Made by a program: the position numbers and the translations under genes. 15,016 nt of DNA, from NCBI GenBank assembly GCA_934394545.1, contig CAKRRG010000068.1, forward strand, positions 1-15,016. Reading direction: 5' to 3'. The DNA is from an uncultured Blautia sp. GTDB taxonomy: Bacteria; Bacillota; Clostridia; Lachnospirales; Lachnospiraceae. Below the pieces are notes generated by a model. That model was not told the DNA's origin. It saw only the letters and a program-made list of their open reading frames with translations, and made no database searches. Shown piece after piece: positions 6,184-14,880 of this stretch. The first letter of the stretch is position 1; each line of letters begins with the position of its first letter.

Positions 6184-7803
6184 TTAAAACGGCAGTTTTC
6201 CTGCAATTTTCTTCAAGTACGCTCCGCCTGGCATCATGGCAAACTGCTCATCAGATGGTTTGCTCACGGCCAGATAAACGATGAAATAGGCGACCATTCC
6301 AAGAACCACTGCAATTCCAAGACTGATAAAATTAGAATGGATCAGCTTATACATTCCGTAATAAGAAAAGCCTGCTACTACTGCCATTGGCACGGAGGCC
6401 AGAAGAGGATTCAGGTATGCGCTTCTCCATGGATTTTTGTACTGCATATATTGTTTCATAGCTCTTTCATTAAGCAGACACATAACCACTGCATAAATGA
6501 TCATTGCCACTACAATGGCATACACGCCAAGGTCTGTAGCAAAAAGCAGGATTGCCATAGCGATCACATCCACAACAAGGGCTATTGCCGCATTGATCAT
6601 AGGAATATTCGGTTTTCCGATTCCCTGCAGTACACCGTTGGAAATATTGGAATTTCCGTTAAGAATGATCGTAATAACGCCAAGCATCATCAGCTGGGCT
6701 GCTGCGCCTTCTGTCCGCGGAAACAGAAGTCTTGTGATCGGGCCTGCAAGGACTGCAAGTCCCACTGCACATGGAATGGAAATGAACATACTGATCCAGG
6801 TAGCCCGGTCAATTTTGTCTCTGGCACTCTCCATATCTCGCTTGGCGTACTGGGCAGATACCTCCGGGATCATGGAGGTTGGTGCTGTACTGGCAAGTGT
6901 CAGCGGAATATTGATCAACGTCATATAGTAGCCATATTCCGCATAAAGACTTGTGATCGTATCGTGATCAATCCCCTTAAAGCCTTGAATACCAGAATAC
7001 ATATAGCTATTGATAAAGCCATTTACATTGTAAATAAAAGAGCTGAGAATGATCGGCATTACGATCAAGATGATGTTCTTCATTACCTGGCCGGTGGCTT
7101 CATCCCGGGAATGCGTATCTCGGTCCAGTCTCTTTTTGATGTTCTTACGGTTTATCCAGTAAACAAACAGCATAAAAAGTAATGCAGAAGCAACTCCGGC
7201 ACCGGTTCCCATAGTCGCTCCGGCTGCTCCCCAGGCATTTCGCACAGACTCCTCTGCACCGCTGAATTTGTTCAGCATAACTGCAGACATAAGGATTGCA
7301 AATACTGCTACAAAGCACTGCTCCACAATCTGAGACAGTGATGTGGGAAGCATGTTTCTATATGCCTGGAAATATCCTCGGAAGGTACCAAGTATTCCGG
7401 ACAAAAAAATAGTTGGTGCCAGCATTTTCAACGCAAGTCGTGCTCCGGACATGGATTCCGGCACCAAAACAGACGAACCAAAGAGACAGAAAAGCGCCAC
7501 CACGCCTCCCATCACAATTACATATAAAAGAGCGCAGTGGAATACCTTCTGGGCATCTCTGTAACGCTTAAAAGCCAGCTTCTCTGCCATAATCTTGGAT
7601 ACCGCCTGTGGAATGCTGAAGGAGGCGATCATCAGCAAAATAAAATACACATTCTGGGCATAGTTGAAAAGGCCCATACTGCTGTTTCCAAGCGTATTAG
7701 AAAGCGGACTTTTATAAAGCATTCCGATAATCTTGGAGATCAATGCTGCAATCATCAGAAATGACGCATTTTTTACAAGTGTGTTATCGTTCTTTTTCCC
7801 CAT
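6184..7803 (-). CDS. SpoVB/YtgP-type flippase (MOP superfamily)
   Basis: A 539-residue integral membrane protein with about 14 hydrophobic segments. Seen: the N-terminal LVKNASFLMIAALISKIIGM that opens this family, GLFNYAQNVYFILLMIASFSIPQAVSKI (about 44-71), and GTFRGYFQAYRNMLPTSLSQIVEQ (about 139-162), the hallmark of SpoVB/YtgP relatives. FGSS and LLFPR-like loops follow. Members move lipid-linked sugar intermediates across the membrane, and YtgP of Bacillus is a lipid II flippase (MurJ equivalent). Whether this copy serves vegetative wall synthesis, spore cortex or another glycan cannot be told from sequence. Its ATG lies 3 nt after the ung stop and its ribosome site is inside ung, indicating translation from the same transcript. 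The operon terminator lies about 90 bases downstream. Confidence 0.88.
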   Translation of the reverse strand: MGKKNDNTLVKNASFLMIAALISKIIGMLYKSPLSNTLGNSSMGLFNYAQNVYFILLMIASFSIPQAVSKIMAEKLAFKRYRDAQKVFHCALLYVIVMGGVVALFCLFGSSVLVPESMSGARLALKMLAPTIFLSGILGTFRGYFQAYRNMLPTSLSQIVEQCFVAVFAILMSAVMLNKFSGAEESVRNAWGAAGATMGTGAGVASALLFMLFVYWINRKNIKKRLDRDTHSRDEATGQVMKNIILIVMPIILSSFIYNVNGFINSYMYSGIQGFKGIDHDTITSLYAEYGYYMTLINIPLTLASTAPTSMIPEVSAQYAKRDMESARDKIDRATWISMFISIPCAVGLAVLAGPITRLLFPRTEGAAAQLMMLGVITIILNGNSNISNGVLQGIGKPNIPMINAAIALVVDVIAMAILLFATDLGVYAIVVAMIIYAVVMCLLNERAMKQYMQYKNPWRSAYLNPLLASVPMAVVAGFSYYGMYKLIHSNFISLGIAVVLGMVAYFIVYLAVSKPSDEQFAMMPGGAYLKKIAGKLPF

Positions 7804-7806
7804 TTC

Positions 7807-8493
7807 CTATTGTTCCTTTGTAATATTTTCAATCTGCCAGTCAATGGGGGCAAGCCCGTTTTTCTCCAGAAATTCATTGGTCTGGCTGAAGTGCCTGCAT
7901 CCGAAAAATCCTCTTGACGCAGACAGCGGGCTTGGATGAGCAGCGGTAAGTACCAGCTGTTTCGGATTGTTAAGCATTGCTTTTTTCATCTGGGCAGGTC
8001 TTCCCCAGAGAAGATATACGATAGGGCGATCCTGTTCATTCAGAGTCTGAATAACGGCATCCGTAAACTGTTCCCAGCCGATTCCTCTATGTGAAAAGGC
8101 CTGATGAGCGCGTACTGTAAGTACGGTATTCAAAAGAAACACGCCCTGCTTCGCCCATTTTTCCAGACAGCCATTGTCCGGAATGTAACACCCCAGGTCA
8201 CTGTGAAGCTCCTTATAAATATTCACCAGAGACGGTGGAATCGCTACATCTTCTCTTACGGAAAAGCAAAGGCCATTGGCCTGGCCGTCATTGTGGTAAG
8301 GATCCTGCCCAAGAATGACTACCTTAACATCGTTTAACGGTGTATATTCAAAGGCATTAAACATATCCTGAGGCGGTGGAAATATCTTCGTGGTGCGATA
8401 TTCCTCCATTACTTTTTTATATAGTCTGGCATAGTAGGGCTGATGGAATTCATTTTTCAGCGCTGCCTGCCAGTCTCCTGATATCTGACCCAT
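7807..8493 (-). CDS. ung: Uracil-DNA glycosylase, family 1
   Basis: A 228-residue enzyme that cuts uracil from DNA as the first step of base excision repair. All signature motifs are present: GQDPYH at 62-67 with the water-activating Asp64, LLNTVLTV at 120-127, LLWGRPAQ at 161-168, and HPSPLSASRGFFG from His186 with the Leu that enters the DNA helix. I place the start at ATG 8491-8493, not the in-frame GTG at 8503-8505, because a GAGGTGA ribosome site (8502-8508) sits 8 nt before the ATG and overlaps the GTG. The shorter form also matches usual Ung length. It follows hisF by about 60 bp and is 3 nt ahead of the flippase gene. A separate promoter in the hisF-ung gap was looked for, without a convincing match. 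Confidence 0.97.
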   Translation of the reverse strand: MGQISGDWQAALKNEFHQPYYARLYKKVMEEYRTTKIFPPPQDMFNAFEYTPLNDVKVVILGQDPYHNDGQANGLCFSVREDVAIPPSLVNIYKELHSDLGCYIPDNGCLEKWAKQGVFLLNTVLTVRAHQAFSHRGIGWEQFTDAVIQTLNEQDRPIVYLLWGRPAQMKKAMLNNPKQLVLTAAHPSPLSASRGFFGCRHFSQTNEFLEKNGLAPIDWQIENITKEQ

Positions 8494-8501
8494 TTTGATC
8501 G

Positions 8502-8508
8502 TCACCTC
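8502..8508 (-). promoter_or_regulatory. Ribosome-binding site deciding the ung start
   Basis: GAGGTGA on the minus strand, 8 nt before ATG 8491-8493. It overlaps the alternative GTG codon at 8503-8505, which it therefore cannot serve. Confidence 0.75.
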
Positions 8509-8553
8509 GTCTTTTGTATTTTACCCTATTTGACAAAATAATATTTCTATCAT

Positions 8554-9312
8554 TTATCGTCTTACCGGAATGCCTTTTTCTGCAAGGTAATCCTTCACCT
8601 GTCTGATTTCCAGCTCTTTATAATGGAACAGAGAGGCTGCCAGAACCGCATCTGCACCGCCATCTGTAAGACCTTCATAAAAATGCTCCAGAGTTCCGGC
8701 ACCGCCGGATGCAATTACCGGGATTGATACAGCCTCGGATATTGCACGGGTTAATGGGATATCATACCCTGCCTTGGTGCCGTCACAGTCCATGCTGGTA
8801 AGAAGGATTTCTCCTGCCCCAAGGGCTTCCACCCTCTTCGCCCACTCTATGGCATCCATTCCCGTATCCAGGCGTCCGCCATGCTTATATATGTTCCAGC
8901 CACCATCCGGGCGGCGCTTCGCATCAATCGCTACAACCACACACTGGCTTCCGAATTTCTCCGCTGCTTCACGGATCAGTTCCGGACGGTCAATAGCTGC
9001 GGAATTCACAGAAATCTTATCCGCACCCTCACGGAGCAGTCTTTTAAAATCCTCTACGGTACGGATTCCTCCGCCTACTGTAAATGGAATAAATACATTC
9101 GCAGCTACCTTCCGTACCATTTCCACAACCGTGTCCCGCTGTTCGCAGGAAGCCGTAATGTCAAGAAATACCACTTCATCTGCCCCTGCTGCATCGTATG
9201 CCTTCGCAATCTCTACCGGATCTCCGGCATCCTTCAGGTCTACAAAATTGACCCCCTTTACCACACGGCCTTTATTTACATCCAGACAAGGAATAATTCG
9301 TTTTGTAAACAT
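8554..9312 (-). CDS. hisF: Imidazole glycerol phosphate synthase, cyclase subunit
   Basis: A 252-residue TIM-barrel protein that uses ammonia from HisH to turn PRFAR into imidazole glycerol phosphate and AICAR (histidine biosynthesis, linked to purine synthesis). The two catalytic aspartates stand at Asp11 (IIPCLDV) and Asp130 (VVVAID), the positions known from Thermotoga HisF. Phosphate-binding loops VGGGIRT (79-85), VNSAA (102-106) and ASGGAGT (201-207) are present. The start chosen is ATG 9310-9312 ([12 protein letters not shown]), two codons inside the longest frame, because AAGGAGG (9320-9326) is 7 nt away and the family begins this way. The gene starts 2 nt after the hisH stop, so the two subunits are translationally coupled. 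Confidence 0.97.
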   Translation of the reverse strand: MFTKRIIPCLDVNKGRVVKGVNFVDLKDAGDPVEIAKAYDAAGADEVVFLDITASCEQRDTVVEMVRKVAANVFIPFTVGGGIRTVEDFKRLLREGADKISVNSAAIDRPELIREAAEKFGSQCVVVAIDAKRRPDGGWNIYKHGGRLDTGMDAIEWAKRVEALGAGEILLTSMDCDGTKAGYDIPLTRAISEAVSIPVIASGGAGTLEHFYEGLTDGGADAVLAASLFHYKELEIRQVKDYLAEKGIPVRR

Positions 9313-9314
9313 GA

Positions 9315-9932
9315 TCATGCCTCCTTCCCAAGCTTGGCAAAGTTCTCCAGTATCTTCAGACCGTATTTGCTGCTCTTCTCCGGGTGGAACTGGCAGGCAA
9401 ATATATTGTCTTTTTCAACAGAAGCATGGATTGTCACGCCATATTGCGTAGTTGCTTTCACAATGTCCGGCTCTTCTGCCTGAAGATAATAAGAATGGAC
9501 AAAGTACACATAGGTCTGTTCCGGAATTTTCTTAAACAGACGGCCCTCATTCTGAAGATGAAGAGAATTCCAGCCCATATGCGGAATCTTAAGTCCCGGT
9601 GCTGGTGGAATCTTCACGATCTTCCCTTTCAGAAGTCCAAGTCCTTCTACTCCCGGGGTCTCCTCACTGGATTCAAAAAGAAGCTGCAGCCCCAGGCAGA
9701 TTCCAAGAAAGGGGGTTCCTCTCTTTGCGATCTCCCTGATCACAGACACAAGTCCGAATTTGTTCAGGTTATTCATGGCATCTCCGAAGCTTCCTACACC
9801 AGGAAGGATTACCTTATCCGCATTCAATAATACCTGGGGGTCTCTGGAAACTACTGTTTCTTCTCCAATATAATGAAGCGCTTTCTCTACACTCTTTATA
9901 TTACCTGCATCGTAATCAATAATTCCAATCAT
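9315..9932 (-). CDS. hisH: Imidazole glycerol phosphate synthase, glutamine amidotransferase subunit
   Basis: A 205-residue class I glutaminase that feeds ammonia to HisF. It shows [15 protein letters not shown] at the start, [11 protein letters not shown] at 43-53 (oxyanion-strand region), the nucleophile Cys79 in LGICLGLQ, and the His183/Glu185 pair in CQFHPEKS, completing the catalytic triad. The frame is open for 31 further codons upstream, but that part has no family similarity. AGGAGGAG (9938-9945) lies 5 nt before the ATG at 9930-9932, so that start is used. It appears to be the first gene of a series hisH-hisF-ung-flippase. No other his gene is in the window. Confidence 0.96.
   Translation of the reverse strand: MIGIIDYDAGNIKSVEKALHYIGEETVVSRDPQVLLNADKVILPGVGSFGDAMNNLNKFGLVSVIREIAKRGTPFLGICLGLQLLFESSEETPGVEGLGLLKGKIVKIPPAPGLKIPHMGWNSLHLQNEGRLFKKIPEQTYVYFVHSYYLQAEEPDIVKATTQYGVTIHASVEKDNIFACQFHPEKSSKYGLKILENFAKLGKEA
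9320..9326 (-). promoter_or_regulatory. Ribosome-binding site deciding the hisF start
   Basis: AAGGAGG, contained in the last codons of hisH (Lys-Glu-Ala). It is 1 nt from the upstream ATG (9316-9318) and 7 nt from ATG 9310-9312; only the latter is a workable distance. Confidence 0.8.
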
Positions 9933-9997
9933 TCGGGCTCCTCCTGTTGTCTGTATTTTATCTGTTTTGTCCATGTTGCACATCTTAGCATTCTTAC

Positions 9998-10025
9998 AGT
10001 ATAACGCAAAAACAGGCAGTTGCAA
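9998..10025 (-). promoter_or_regulatory. Likely promoter of the hisH operon, inside the preceding terminator
   Basis: On the minus strand: TTGCAA (10020-10025), 16-bp spacer, TATACT (9998-10003). It predicts a leader of about 60 nt. The -35 lies in the loop of the hairpin that ends the kinase operon. Moderate match to consensus. Confidence 0.5.
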
Positions 10026-10054
10026 AGAGCGAATTCCCTGCTGCTGCCTGTTTT
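10009..10054 (-). terminator. Terminator of the two-component operon
   Basis: An 11-bp stem, AAAACAGGCAG (10009-10019) and CTGCCTGTTTT (10044-10054), with a loop of 24 nt. Read on the minus strand, the distal arm ends in a run of T (CTGCCTGTTTTTG). It lies about 55 bases after the kinase stop codon. Confidence 0.75.
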
Positions 10055-10109
10055 GTTAGTTTTTCCTGTCCTACCCGGTTCGCACTGGTTTTTTTATGAA
10101 AAATCACAA

Positions 10110-11618
10110 TTACTTGCGATCCAAAGTGAACCAGAATTCCACTCCATTATCGAAATTCTGCACACCATATTGCTGGTTCATGCCTTCCATAATGGCCTTT
10201 ACAATAGAAAGACCGATTCCACTTCCACCATACTCTCTTGTACGTGCTTTATCCACTTTATAGAACTTGTTCCACAGATTCGGAAGATCCGCTTCCGGGA
10301 TCGGGGTTCCGGTGTTAAATACCGTAACCTTCACCTGGTCTTCCTGCTTCTGAAGCTTGATCTCCACAACCTTTTCTCCATCCAGATGATGCAAGGCATT
10401 GCTGACATAGTTGGTCACAACCTCTTCTGTTTTAAATTCATCTGCCCACACATAAAGAGGTTCTGTCTCATCAAAAATCACTTTTGCTTCTTTTTGCCGA
10501 ACCATAATATCCATAGTGGAAAGAACACCTTTAATCAATGCAGTCAGATCAAAGCGTTCCATAACCGCAGCATCTTTGCCTGACTCTAGCTGGTTCAGGG
10601 TAAGAAGATTCTTAACCAGCTTGTTCATTTTTGATGCTTCATCAATAATGACATCGCAATAGAAATCCATGCTCTCCGGATCGTCATTGATATTCTCCTT
10701 CAGCCCCTCTGCATAGCCTTGCACAAGGGCAATTGGCGTTTTTAGCTCATGAGAAACATTGTCCAGGAATTCCTTTCGCATCTCATCTATTTTTACTTTA
10801 TCCTCAATGTCCTTTTGCAGTTCATTGTTTGCAGATTTCAGTTCAGAAATCGTCTGCTCTAGCTGACTGGACATTTTATTAAAATTATCTCCCAGCACAT
10901 CGATCTCATTGCCAGCTTTGCTCTTGTATCTTGCCTCGAAATCAAGATCCGTCATCTTACGGGAAAGCTCTGTCAGCTCAGAAATAGGTCTGGTCAGCTT
11001 CCTGGTAACTGCCATGATGCACATACCACTTATAACAATAATGACAATTCCTACAAAGAAATAAAATTTATTAGAGATATCCGCACTCTCCCGGATGCTT
11101 TCCAAAGGGCTTCTGATCAGGAAATAATTGCCGTTGTCAAATTTTCCCCAGCATTCTACATAATCCATTCCTACAAAGCGGTCATGTACCTGCTGCACGA
11201 TACAATCATCTGTCTGTCTCAGGATCTTGCCCTTCCCATTGTCCAGGTCAAGATCACTTGCATAACCGAAGAAAAGCTTGCTTCTTAGCTGATCCTCATT
11301 TTCCGGCCAACAAAGATATTTCGTATTGTCATCATTCACCAGAACCCAGGTCAGGTTATTTCTGGAGCTTGTCTGAATAAGCTGGGAGGGCAGTTCCTCC
11401 TGCTCACTTTCTCCATCATCCTCTGTCATGGCATCGTCATCAATTTGTCCAAGGACATCTCTGGCATCCAGAAGCGTCTCTGTTTTCTGGGAAACATAAT
11501 ATTTTTCAAGGAATGCTCCGTTAATCACAAACATGGTCAGAATGGAAAGAAACAAAAGTCCGATAAAGGTGAATGTGATCTGGTGTTTTATGGAGCGGAT
11601 TTTCTTTGGCTTCTTCAT
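10110..11618 (-). CDS. Membrane sensor histidine kinase (HAMP type)
   Basis: A 502-residue kinase. In order: cytoplasmic basic start, membrane helix about 14-34, an extracellular domain about 35-183 without a recognised fold and with an acidic stretch (about 60-76), second helix about 184-205, HAMP about 206-258, a short coiled coil, HisKA with phospho-acceptor His290 (NVSHELKTPIALVQGYAEGL), and an ATPase domain with Asn407 and the G-box GGSGIGLSIVK (464-474). All key residues are present. Its ATG overlaps the last base of the regulator's stop codon, with GAGGT as ribosome site, so the pair is co-translated. The stimulus is unknown; an envelope or antimicrobial-stress signal is common for this architecture but is not shown here. 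Confidence 0.93.
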   Translation of the reverse strand: MKKPKKIRSIKHQITFTFIGLLFLSILTMFVINGAFLEKYYVSQKTETLLDARDVLGQIDDDAMTEDDGESEQEELPSQLIQTSSRNNLTWVLVNDDNTKYLCWPENEDQLRSKLFFGYASDLDLDNGKGKILRQTDDCIVQQVHDRFVGMDYVECWGKFDNGNYFLIRSPLESIRESADISNKFYFFVGIVIIVISGMCIMAVTRKLTRPISELTELSRKMTDLDFEARYKSKAGNEIDVLGDNFNKMSSQLEQTISELKSANNELQKDIEDKVKIDEMRKEFLDNVSHELKTPIALVQGYAEGLKENINDDPESMDFYCDVIIDEASKMNKLVKNLLTLNQLESGKDAAVMERFDLTALIKGVLSTMDIMVRQKEAKVIFDETEPLYVWADEFKTEEVVTNYVSNALHHLDGEKVVEIKLQKQEDQVKVTVFNTGTPIPEADLPNLWNKFYKVDKARTREYGGSGIGLSIVKAIMEGMNQQYGVQNFDNGVEFWFTLDRK

Positions 11619-12295
11619 TATTCTACCTCAAACTTATATCCCATTCCCCATACTGTTTTAATATATTCGCCTTTCTCTCCCATCTTGCTTCTCAGCTTCT
11701 TCACATGGGTATCAATGGTTCTGGCATCTCCAAAATAGTCGTAATTCCATACAGAATTCAGGATTTTCTCTCTGGAAAGGGCAATTCCCTGATTTTCCAG
11801 GAAATAGGTAAGAAGTTCGAATTCCTTAAAGCTAAGGTCCATCGGCTTGTCATCTACCGTGGCAAGATGGGCCGCCTTATCAATCACAATTCCTCCGGCG
11901 CTAAGCACATCCTCAGCACCGGACTGACCTGTACGGCGCAGAATGGCTTCTACTCTGGCAACCAGAATCTTCGGGCTGAATGGCTTTGATATGTATTCAT
12001 CCACACCCAGGTCAAATCCAAGAAGCTCATCTCTCTCATCGCCTCTTGCCGTAAGCATGATGATGGGCACTTTGGAATTCTTGCGTACCTCTCGGCAGAC
12101 CTCCCAGCCATCCATCTTCGGCATCATTACGTCCAGAATGATCAGCGCAATATCCTTTTCCTTATAAAATATATCCATAGCTTCCTCACCGTCTCCGGCT
12201 TCCAGAACCTGAAATTTCTTTTTGGTTAAAAAGTCTTTTACAAGCTTTCTCATTCGGCTTTCATCATCCACTACAAGAATTTTTAATGTATCCAT
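11618..12295 (-). CDS. OmpR/PhoB-type response regulator
   Basis: A 225-residue protein. The receiver domain (about 4-118) has the acidic pair Asp10/Asp11, phospho-acceptor Asp55 (LIILDVMMP), Thr82 and Lys104 (SKPFS). A winged-helix DNA-binding domain (about 130-224) has FKEFELLTYF, ALSREKILNSVW and RTIDTHVKKLRSKM for the recognition helix and YIKTVWGMGYKF for the wing. It is expected to be phosphorylated by the kinase encoded next to it and to bind DNA as a dimer at direct repeats. The ATG at 12293-12295 has a GGAGGAAG ribosome site. No transporter or other target gene adjoins the pair, so its regulon cannot be named. Confidence 0.95.
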   Translation of the reverse strand: MDTLKILVVDDESRMRKLVKDFLTKKKFQVLEAGDGEEAMDIFYKEKDIALIILDVMMPKMDGWEVCREVRKNSKVPIIMLTARGDERDELLGFDLGVDEYISKPFSPKILVARVEAILRRTGQSGAEDVLSAGGIVIDKAAHLATVDDKPMDLSFKEFELLTYFLENQGIALSREKILNSVWNYDYFGDARTIDTHVKKLRSKMGEKGEYIKTVWGMGYKFEVE

Positions 12296-12345
12296 ATCTC
12301 TTCCTCCCTGTTTTGTAATTTTATCAATGACCCTTTGCCCCTGAT

Positions 12346-12378
12346 ATCATCATTATATTACCACGGGCTTATGATGAT
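12346..12378 (-). promoter_or_regulatory. Probable regulator-operon promoter within an inverted repeat
   Basis: TATAAT on the minus strand (12352-12357) without a good -35 at the usual distance. The sequence around it forms an inverted repeat, ATCATCAT (12346-12353) and ATGATGAT (12371-12378), 17 nt apart. A weak -35 with nearby symmetry would suit an activator- or autoregulated promoter, but it could be chance. Confidence 0.4.
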
Positions 12379-12409
12379 TTTGTGAACAAACGGCAAAACT
12401 CTCTGGCAC

Positions 12410-12438
12410 ATGACTTTTTTTTATTTTTGTGGTATTCT
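12410..12438 (+). promoter_or_regulatory. Likely promoter of the 77-residue gene
   Basis: ATGACT (12410-12415), 17-bp spacer, TATTCT (12433-12438); each box matches consensus at 4 of 6 positions. The predicted leader is about 48 nt and contains a short GGGG/CCCC hairpin near 12445-12460. Confidence 0.45.
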
Positions 12439-12492
12439 AATTAGGGGTCTTTCTTCCCCGACATCCACATAATGTAGAAAGAAGGAACTTAT

Positions 12493-12726
12493 ATGCGTCA
12501 GGAAAGTTTTAAAATGGAGCGTCCAGGCCTTGTGAAGCCCGGAGACAAGGTTCAGATTACCGAATACCAGTCTTATATGAATTACAGTTATATCATCGAA
12601 CCGGCCGTGGCCATGTCCGGCTGTTATCCGAACGCTCAGAGAATTAAAGCAAAAGAAGGTACCATCGTAAGCGTAGAGAAAGCACCTCTGAGTGGATACG
12701 TGGTAATTGCAGAATTTGAAGAGTAA
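12493..12726 (+). CDS. Conserved-looking small protein, function unknown
   Basis: A 77-residue soluble protein (no signal peptide or membrane segment) with a good ribosome site (AAGGAA, 5 nt before ATG), its own promoter-like sequence and a hairpin directly after the stop, so very likely a real gene. I do not recognise its family. The pattern is rich in predicted beta strands: PGDKVQITEY near 17-26, and KAKEGTIVSVEK followed by GYVVIAEFEE at the end. Alternating hydrophobics and a Gly turn between strands recall small SH3- or KOW-like barrels, but that is only an impression. It contains one Cys (SGCYPNAQ). It is read divergently from the two-component pair and converges on the hybrid kinase; no partner is evident. 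Confidence 0.8.
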   Translation: MRQESFKMERPGLVKPGDKVQITEYQSYMNYSYIIEPAVAMSGCYPNAQRIKAKEGTIVSVEKAPLSGYVVIAEFEE

Positions 12727-12731
12727 TGTAG

Positions 12732-12767
12732 AGAACCGCCCTGGATTTCTTCTTCCAGAGCGGTTCT
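12732..12767. terminator. Hairpin between convergent genes, likely bidirectional terminator
   Basis: AGAACCGC (12732-12739) pairs with GCGGTTCT (12760-12767). After one mismatch, CTGG (12741-12744) pairs with CCAG (12755-12758). It lies 5 nt after the small gene's stop and about 30 nt after the kinase stop on the other strand. U-runs are poor on both sides (ATTTTC some 10 nt on for the plus strand), so efficiency is uncertain. Confidence 0.65.
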
Positions 12768-12797
12768 ACTCATCTTAATTTTCATTTACTGGTATCA

Positions 12798-14852
12798 TCA
12801 TATGTATTTCGTAATCACTTCTGACAATGTCTTTATGTCAACAGGCTTCGAAACGTGAGCATTCATCCCAGCATCCAGGGCTGCCTGCTTATCCTCGGCA
12901 AACGCATTGGCCGTCATGGCAATGATCGGAATGCCTGCTTTTTTCGGATCCTTCATTTCTCTTATCCGGACAGCTGCCTCATAACCATTTAAAACCGGCA
13001 TCTGGATATCCATAAGTATCAGATCATAGTACCCCGGATCTGCCTTCGCCAGCATATCACAACATACCTGACCGTCTTCTGCACACTCTGTCAGAAAGCC
13101 CTTCTCCTGAAGCAGTGCTTCCGCAATTTCAGCATTCAGTTCATTATCCTCAGTAAGAAGAATGCGTATGCTCTTTGTAGTATCGGAAGCTTGCAGCTGC
13201 ATTTCCTGTTTTTTGTATACATCTTCTTCTGATGCAATTTCAAGAGAAAGTACGACTGTAAATTTCGTTCCCGCTCCTTGATTGCTTTCCACCTGGATTG
13301 TGCCTCCCATCAGGTCAATTAACGTTTTTACAATAGAAAGGCCAAGTCCTGTACCTACCACTTTATTTTCTGTAGTTGTATGTTCCCTGGAAAATTCATC
13401 AAACAAATGCGGAAGATACTCTTCGCTCATTCCGATTCCGGTATCTTCACAAATAAAAATATACCGTGCCTTTCCCGCTTCTTCCGATGTTATTTCGTTG
13501 ATCATCACCCGAACAGACTGACCAGCAGATGTATATTTGATCGCATTGCTTACAATATTCAAATATATTTCCTGAAGCTTGGTTTTATCACATACTGCAT
13601 ATTTATGCTGCACCTTTGTCTCTACAGAAAAATCAAGCCCTTTGTTTCTGATATCGGATTCAAACACTGCGTTCACCGAACGAAACAGTTCACCCAGATC
13701 TTCTGCTTTCTGATTCAACACTACAGAACCACTTTCAATGCGTGCCATCTCCAAAACCTGATTGATGAGCGTCATCAGCAAATTTCCGGAAGACTGGATT
13801 TTTCTTAAATACTCTTTTGCTTTCTTTTCATCATTTAATTTTTTCTCCAGCAGGTTAGAGAAACCGATTATGGCATTCATTGGAGTACGGATATCATGGC
13901 TCATATTAAACAAAAATCTTGTCTTCGCGTCATTCGCGCTTCTTGCCTGCTCTGCGGAGCGCTGCAGTTCACTGGCATATTGCTTCTCCCGATATTTTTT
14001 GCTGAGGAGCTGATAGCATATTGTAGCAAACATTAATGAAGTAATATAAGAACAAACAACGTAAATAACTAACTGCGAAAAATCAATCCATCCACCAACT
14101 GGTATAATGTCAACATACCATGTATCATTCGGAATCTCAAATTCTACCGTCAGACTGTTCTTCGGCATATGTTCCTGCCCCTTTGCGAGAATAACCCGAT
14201 TGCCGTTTTGACCATCTCTTTTCCAGATTTCGTAGCAATAGGACGCTTCACTTAGCTTATCAATGCCAATTTCTTCTATAAAGTTATCCCAGTCAATAAC
14301 AAGAATCACAAAGCCCCAGAATGCATTGTTCCCATTGTCATCTGTTTTATAAACCGGATTAAAAAGTAAAGCTCCTGTGCCGCCCTGCTTTAGCTTATAA
14401 GGTCCGCCAAGTGTGTAGTTCCCGGTTTCTTTCGCAACCTTTGCATCGTATTTGCGTTCATGCTCTGACAGCACATTCAGACCCATAGCTGCTTCATTAT
14501 TCTGCTCAGGAAAAACAGTGGTAATAACTCCGGCAGGTGCCAGTTCAAATGCCTTTACCACATTCATCTCATTGGGAATCATTTGCACAAGCTTCGAAAA
14601 CTCTTCCGCGCCTAAATCATATCCTGTGGCAATCACATTTTCAAAAAAATCCGAAATCATCACATACTTATCCAGCTGTGATTTTATTCTTTTTGCAGTA
14701 CTATGAGCTGTGTAGGCTGCACTGGTTTTTTCTTCCTTTTCCACATAGTTAATGACCATTCGCCCAATTAATAGCGCTGCCAGAAAAGAAATCAGTCCAA
14801 CAACCAAACAGATTTTTTTTATTTTTTTAGCTGCATTACTATCTTTATCCAT
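12798..14852 (-). CDS. CHASE-domain hybrid sensor histidine kinase
   Basis: A 684-residue protein. Order: membrane helix about 13-33; extracellular CHASE-type sensor about 45-250, with the typical [25 protein letters not shown] and LLFNPVYK elements; second helix about 258-283; coiled-coil linker; HisKA with His319 ([17 protein letters not shown]); ATPase domain with Asn436, EDTGIG (469-474) and [10 protein letters not shown] (500-509); and a C-terminal receiver with Glu568/Asp569, phospho-acceptor Asp615 (LILMDIQMP), Thr647 and Lys669. CHASE domains bind small ligands outside the cell. There is no HPt or output domain, so a separate phosphotransfer partner elsewhere is expected, or the receiver tunes the kinase. 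The ribosome site is weak (AGAATAA). It starts about 30 nt after the ssrA terminator with no clear promoter between. Confidence 0.93.
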   Translation of the reverse strand: MDKDSNAAKKIKKICLVVGLISFLAALLIGRMVINYVEKEEKTSAAYTAHSTAKRIKSQLDKYVMISDFFENVIATGYDLGAEEFSKLVQMIPNEMNVVKAFELAPAGVITTVFPEQNNEAAMGLNVLSEHERKYDAKVAKETGNYTLGGPYKLKQGGTGALLFNPVYKTDDNGNNAFWGFVILVIDWDNFIEEIGIDKLSEASYCYEIWKRDGQNGNRVILAKGQEHMPKNSLTVEFEIPNDTWYVDIIPVGGWIDFSQLVIYVVCSYITSLMFATICYQLLSKKYREKQYASELQRSAEQARSANDAKTRFLFNMSHDIRTPMNAIIGFSNLLEKKLNDEKKAKEYLRKIQSSGNLLMTLINQVLEMARIESGSVVLNQKAEDLGELFRSVNAVFESDIRNKGLDFSVETKVQHKYAVCDKTKLQEIYLNIVSNAIKYTSAGQSVRVMINEITSEEAGKARYIFICEDTGIGMSEEYLPHLFDEFSREHTTTENKVVGTGLGLSIVKTLIDLMGGTIQVESNQGAGTKFTVVLSLEIASEEDVYKKQEMQLQASDTTKSIRILLTEDNELNAEIAEALLQEKGFLTECAEDGQVCCDMLAKADPGYYDLILMDIQMPVLNGYEAAVRIREMKDPKKAGIPIIAMTANAFAEDKQAALDAGMNAHVSKPVDIKTLSEVITKYI

Positions 14853-14880
14853 TTATTCTGCTACTTTCTAAATCTTACAC

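Noticed and set aside
6337..7182. A 281-codon plus-strand frame opposite the flippase
   Set aside because: It is a shadow frame rich in Cys/His from the complement of a membrane-protein gene, without ribosome site or homologous motifs.
9933..10025. An N-terminal extension of hisH by 31 codons
   Set aside because: The extension has no family similarity, overlaps the predicted promoter, and a strong ribosome site precedes the internal ATG at 9932.
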